DNA from: Calothrix sp. NIES-2100 | Lineage (GTDB): Bacteria; Cyanobacteriota; Cyanobacteriia; Cyanobacteriales; Nostocaceae | Length of the DNA: 64,000 bases | Assembly: GCF_002368195.1 (NCBI RefSeq) | Contig: NZ_AP018178.1 | Coordinates: 1,558,238 to 1,622,237 of the forward strand | Reading direction: 5' to 3' | Shown: in pieces, positions 61,831 to 64,000 of the stretch | Numbering within the stretch: position 1 is the first letter of the stretch | Layout of the letters: each line of letters opens with the position of its first letter | Notes under the pieces: model-generated | Told to the model about the DNA's origin: nothing | The model's database searches: none | What the model saw: only the letters and a program-made list of their open reading frames with translations | Position numbers and translations under genes: made by a program

Positions 61831-61909
61831 TCTGGTGATAAATAGAGCGATCGCTCAAAGTTAGGATAGTTGTAAGGTGATTTTCGAGAAAGAAAATACC
61901 TGTGTTGGC

Positions 61910-61990
61910 GACTTTCGACACTTCGACAAGCTCAGTGCATCGCTTCGCTCAACTCTCGACTCTGGAGTTGGTTGAGCGAAGTCGAAACCA
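61910..61990. repeat. CTTCGCTCAAC...GTTGAGCGAAG dispersed palindrome
   Basis: CTTCGCTCAAC (61943-61953) and GTTGAGCGAAG (61971-61981) form an 11-bp stem over 17 nt, with outer TTTCGAC/GTCGAAA arms. A common dispersed repeat type in cyanobacteria. Confidence 0.65.
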
Positions 61991-62087
61991 ACTGCGGCGG
62001 TATATTTATTCCTCTAAATCGCCTAAACAATAAAACTCGCTTCAACTTTGATTTCTCAAGCATCGGCGAGCATTGTTTCCTTTAAAA

Positions 62088-62159
62088 TGGGTCGCCCGGG
62101 ATTCGAACCCGGAACTAATCGGTTAAAAGCCGAGTACTCTACCGTTGAGTTAGCGACCC
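62088..62159 (-). tRNA. trnK-UUU: tRNA-Lys (UUU)
   Basis: 72 nt on the minus strand from GGGTCGCTAACTCA to GGCGACCCA. The acceptor stem GGGTCGC/GCGACCC is perfect, the D-loop is AACGGTAGAG, the anticodon loop CTTTTAA reads UUU, and the T arm CCGGGTTCGAATCCCGG is canonical. CCA is not encoded. Confidence 0.97.
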
Positions 62160-62220
62160 GTTCCGTTGTTTTCGCAACTTAACAATCATAGCACAGACAT
62201 CTGTAGTTTTGTAAAGGGGT

Positions 62221-63090
62221 TTAGAAAAAATTACCTGTTAACTTTACAGATGCTTGGTAACTAGTACCTGGCTCTAGCACTGTCAGATGTTCGCCACTGT
62301 TGAGCGAGTTGCGGGGCGCACTCCAAGGCTCTAGACAATAGAATTCTTTACCCTTGACTGTCCAAAAGACTAATATAGGATATTCTTTGCCATAATCCAG
62401 AGTCAATCTTAATTTTCTGCTGTTATCTACCACAGAAGCAGATTGACTGGTTAGCTGCTTAAAGGCAACGTCGATTTCATCCAGACTAAAATCAAATTTA
62501 CCATAAAACGGATGAATTGACTTAGTTTTCTGGTCTTGAAATTCTCCAGAGGGGATTGTCACCTCTAGCTGATCTTTGTTAGATGTGAGGAAGTAGGGAT
62601 GAAAACCCATAGAAAAAGGCAATGGTGTTGATGACAAATTCTGATACTGCTGGCGAATTTCTAAGGTATTGCCTTGCAGTTGGTAGGTAAAAGCCAGTTG
62701 AAACTCAAAAGGATAAACAGCGCGTGTTTGTTCGTTACTGTTAAGAACTAAAGTTAGACTAGCGCGATCGCTTGTTACTTGCTCAGTCACTTGCCAAGGT
62801 AAGTCACGGGCGAAGCCATGTTGTTTGAGAGTGTAGGTTTGACCGTTATGGGTGTAAGTGTTATCCGGCAAATTCCCACAAATCGGAAACAAAATCGGAA
62901 TTCCGCCCCTAACACTCAAATCCGGATGAGTAAACCGTTCTGCGTCTAAATAGAGAACTTCTTGCCCTTGAACGCGCCAACGGGTGATAATACCGCCCCG
63001 TTCTGGGACAACTTCCACTTGGGAAAGGGCGGTTTCATCAGAAAGAATATAGGTTTTGTACTGCTGCTGTTGAATTGCTATAGAAAACAC
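62221..63090 (-). CDS. Aldose 1-epimerase family protein (galactose-mutarotase-like)
   Basis: 289 residues. Recognised by VEVVPERGGIITRWRVQGQE, VRGGIPILFPICGNLPDNTY, KQHGFARDLPW with the His of the active site, MGFHPYFLTSNKDQL with the second His, and the C-terminal ENCLEP-like FYCLEPWSAPRNSLNSGEH. This is the galactose-mutarotase fold, in the subgroup of hexose-6-phosphate or related sugar epimerases; the exact sugar is not readable. Cytoplasmic. Between tRNA-Lys and pdhA, 144 bp after pdhA on the same strand, with no sign of co-transcription. Confidence 0.88.
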   Translation of the reverse strand: MFSIAIQQQQYKTYILSDETALSQVEVVPERGGIITRWRVQGQEVLYLDAERFTHPDLSVRGGIPILFPICGNLPDNTYTHNGQTYTLKQHGFARDLPWQVTEQVTSDRASLTLVLNSNEQTRAVYPFEFQLAFTYQLQGNTLEIRQQYQNLSSTPLPFSMGFHPYFLTSNKDQLEVTIPSGEFQDQKTKSIHPFYGKFDFSLDEIDVAFKQLTSQSASVVDNSRKLRLTLDYGKEYPILVFWTVKGKEFYCLEPWSAPRNSLNSGEHLTVLEPGTSYQASVKLTGNFF

Positions 63091-63234
63091 AAATTTTACT
63101 CCTAATTATGTATAAGGCATGGGGCATTGGGAAGAGATGGAGAGGATAGGGGAGATAGGGAAGAACACTCCCTTGTCCCCCTTGTCCCCCCTGCTCCCCT
63201 GCTCCCCTGCCCCCCTACTCCCCTACCCCCTAAC

Positions 63235-64000
63235 TTACTCGTCTTCTGCAAACACGAAACGATATAACTCACTAGGATCTGGTTCAGGGCTACTTTCAGC
63301 GAACTTAACCGCGTCTTCGATCACTCCCTGAATTTTGCGATCGATGCCTTTGAGTTCTTCGGAATCCGTTAAGTTTTGCTCAACTAAATAAGCTGCCAAC
63401 TTCTTAATTGGATCACGGGCAAACCAGAATTCTTTCTCAGCCTTGCTGCGCAATTCGTCTGGATCTGCCAGGGAGTGACCACGGAAACGATAAGTTAACG
63501 CTTCAATTACTGTCGGGCCTTCTCCTGCACGGGCGCGGGCGACAGCTTCTTGAGCGACTGCACGCACAGCCAGCACATCCATTCCGTCTACTTCCACACC
63601 TGCCATGTTAAACACACTGGCTTTTTTGTAGATTTCTGGGTCAGAAGTGGCGCGATCGTGAGCCATGCCAATTGCCCACTTATTATTTTCTACCACAAAA
63701 AGAATAGGCAGTTTCCATAAAGCTGCCATATTTAAAGTTTCAAAAAACTGACCGTTGTTGGCTGCACCATCGCCAAAAAAGCAAGCGGTAACTTGGTCAG
63801 CGCTTTCATCTTTTAATACTTCGCGGCGGTATTTACTTTGAAAAGCTGCACCTGCTGCTACAGGAATACCCTCAGCCACAAAAGCATAGCCACCCAGTAA
63901 GCGATGTTCCGCAGAAAACATATGCATGGAACCACCACGCCCTTTGCTGCAACCTGTGGCTTTGCCAAATAACTCCGCCATTACCTCTCTGGCTGGGACT
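63235..64000 (-). CDS. pdhA: Pyruvate dehydrogenase E1 component, alpha subunit (3' part)
   Basis: The last 254 residues; the 5' end lies beyond base 64000, where the frame is still open (VPAREV before MAELFGKATGC). TPP-dependent decarboxylation of pyruvate in the pyruvate dehydrogenase complex, giving acetyl-CoA. Visible: GRGGSMHMFSAEHRLLGGYA, the TPP/Mg motif CFFGDGAANNGQFFETLNMA, VENNKWAIGM, and the regulatory-loop region TYRFRGHSLADPDELRSKAE. E1-beta and E2 are not in the window. C-terminal ELYRFVFAEDE. The 5' edge is truncated by the window, not by mutation. Confidence 0.96.
   Translation of the reverse strand, partial: VPAREVMAELFGKATGCSKGRGGSMHMFSAEHRLLGGYAFVAEGIPVAAGAAFQSKYRREVLKDESADQVTACFFGDGAANNGQFFETLNMAALWKLPILFVVENNKWAIGMAHDRATSDPEIYKKASVFNMAGVEVDGMDVLAVRAVAQEAVARARAGEGPTVIEALTYRFRGHSLADPDELRSKAEKEFWFARDPIKKLAAYLVEQNLTDSEELKGIDRKIQGVIEDAVKFAESSPEPDPSELYRFVFAEDE

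Larger units (their letters stand above)
61646..62087. other. Gene-free region with two inverted-repeat elements
   Basis: Contains the TATAGCG element (61681-61830) and the TTCGACTTCG-type repeat (61910-61990), then HIP1 sites and an AT-rich stretch before the tRNA. No gene. Confidence 0.5.

Noticed and set aside
62088..62159. tRNA-Lys as an integration site for an island
   Set aside because: No repeated tRNA 3' fragment or integrase gene was found on either side within the window.

Overview
The window looks like chromosomal DNA of a filamentous, probably heterocyst-forming (Nostocales-type) cyanobacterium. The evidence is a full-length Mg-chelatase H subunit for chlorophyll synthesis, abundant HIP1 octamers (GCGATCGC), short tandem repeats of the cyanobacterial STRR kind, a XisH/XisI pair, a class II fructose-bisphosphate aldolase, a DUF1823 protein, and large CHAT-, ROCO- and haemagglutinin-type proteins. 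The genus cannot be settled by eye.

Layout. (1) 1-4392, minus strand: a five-gene operon of the vWA/MoxR/VMAP NTP-dependent conflict type. It encodes an EAD1-trypsin effector, a small four-helix membrane protein, an EAD1-VMAP adaptor, a MoxR AAA+ ATPase and the start of the vWA partner, which runs off the left edge. (2) 4.9-33.7 kb: a surface-protein region. It holds three giant two-partner-secretion (FHA-like) exoproteins, two of them close paralogues carrying an inserted proprotein-convertase P domain. Between them lie an SDR oxidoreductase with a substituted catalytic Tyr, an exported TPR-CHAT protein, a 140-residue protein of a local family, and a DUF4347/LVIVD/RTX giant whose first ~55 codons and promoter were copied from that small gene. 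Two exoprotein genes are followed by long arrays of 21-bp repeats. (3) 33.9-38.7 kb: an accessory island of two-gene cassettes (antitoxin/PIN, XisI/XisH, DUF5615/DUF433, DUF6888-like/DUF6887-like, and a membrane-protein pair). The first four are separated by copies of one HIP1-rich repeat. (4) 39-54.6 kb: mostly housekeeping genes: chlH, a LpxB-related protein, DAHP synthase, a GH13 amylase-family enzyme, DUF1823, acylphosphatase, hisD and fba. A nuclease-like gene and an Rpn-family gene broken by one stop codon lie among them. (5) 55-57.3 kb: a decaying patch with a Uma2 gene, an antitoxin with a frameshifted PIN toxin, gene remnants and a nested pair of miniature elements. (6) 57.4-64 kb: an LRR-Roc-COR-CHAT protein, a second 140-residue family member, tRNA-Lys(UUU), an aldose-epimerase-like enzyme and the 3' part of pdhA.

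The region is rich in non-autonomous mobile repeats. The clearest has ~190-220 bp units ending in CAT...GTGTCAAC inverted repeats, with 9-bp target duplications of the form RGCACTGCY at the centre of pre-existing palindromes. One copy sits inside a 100-bp miniature element whose uninterrupted relative is also in the window, so the order of insertion can be read directly.
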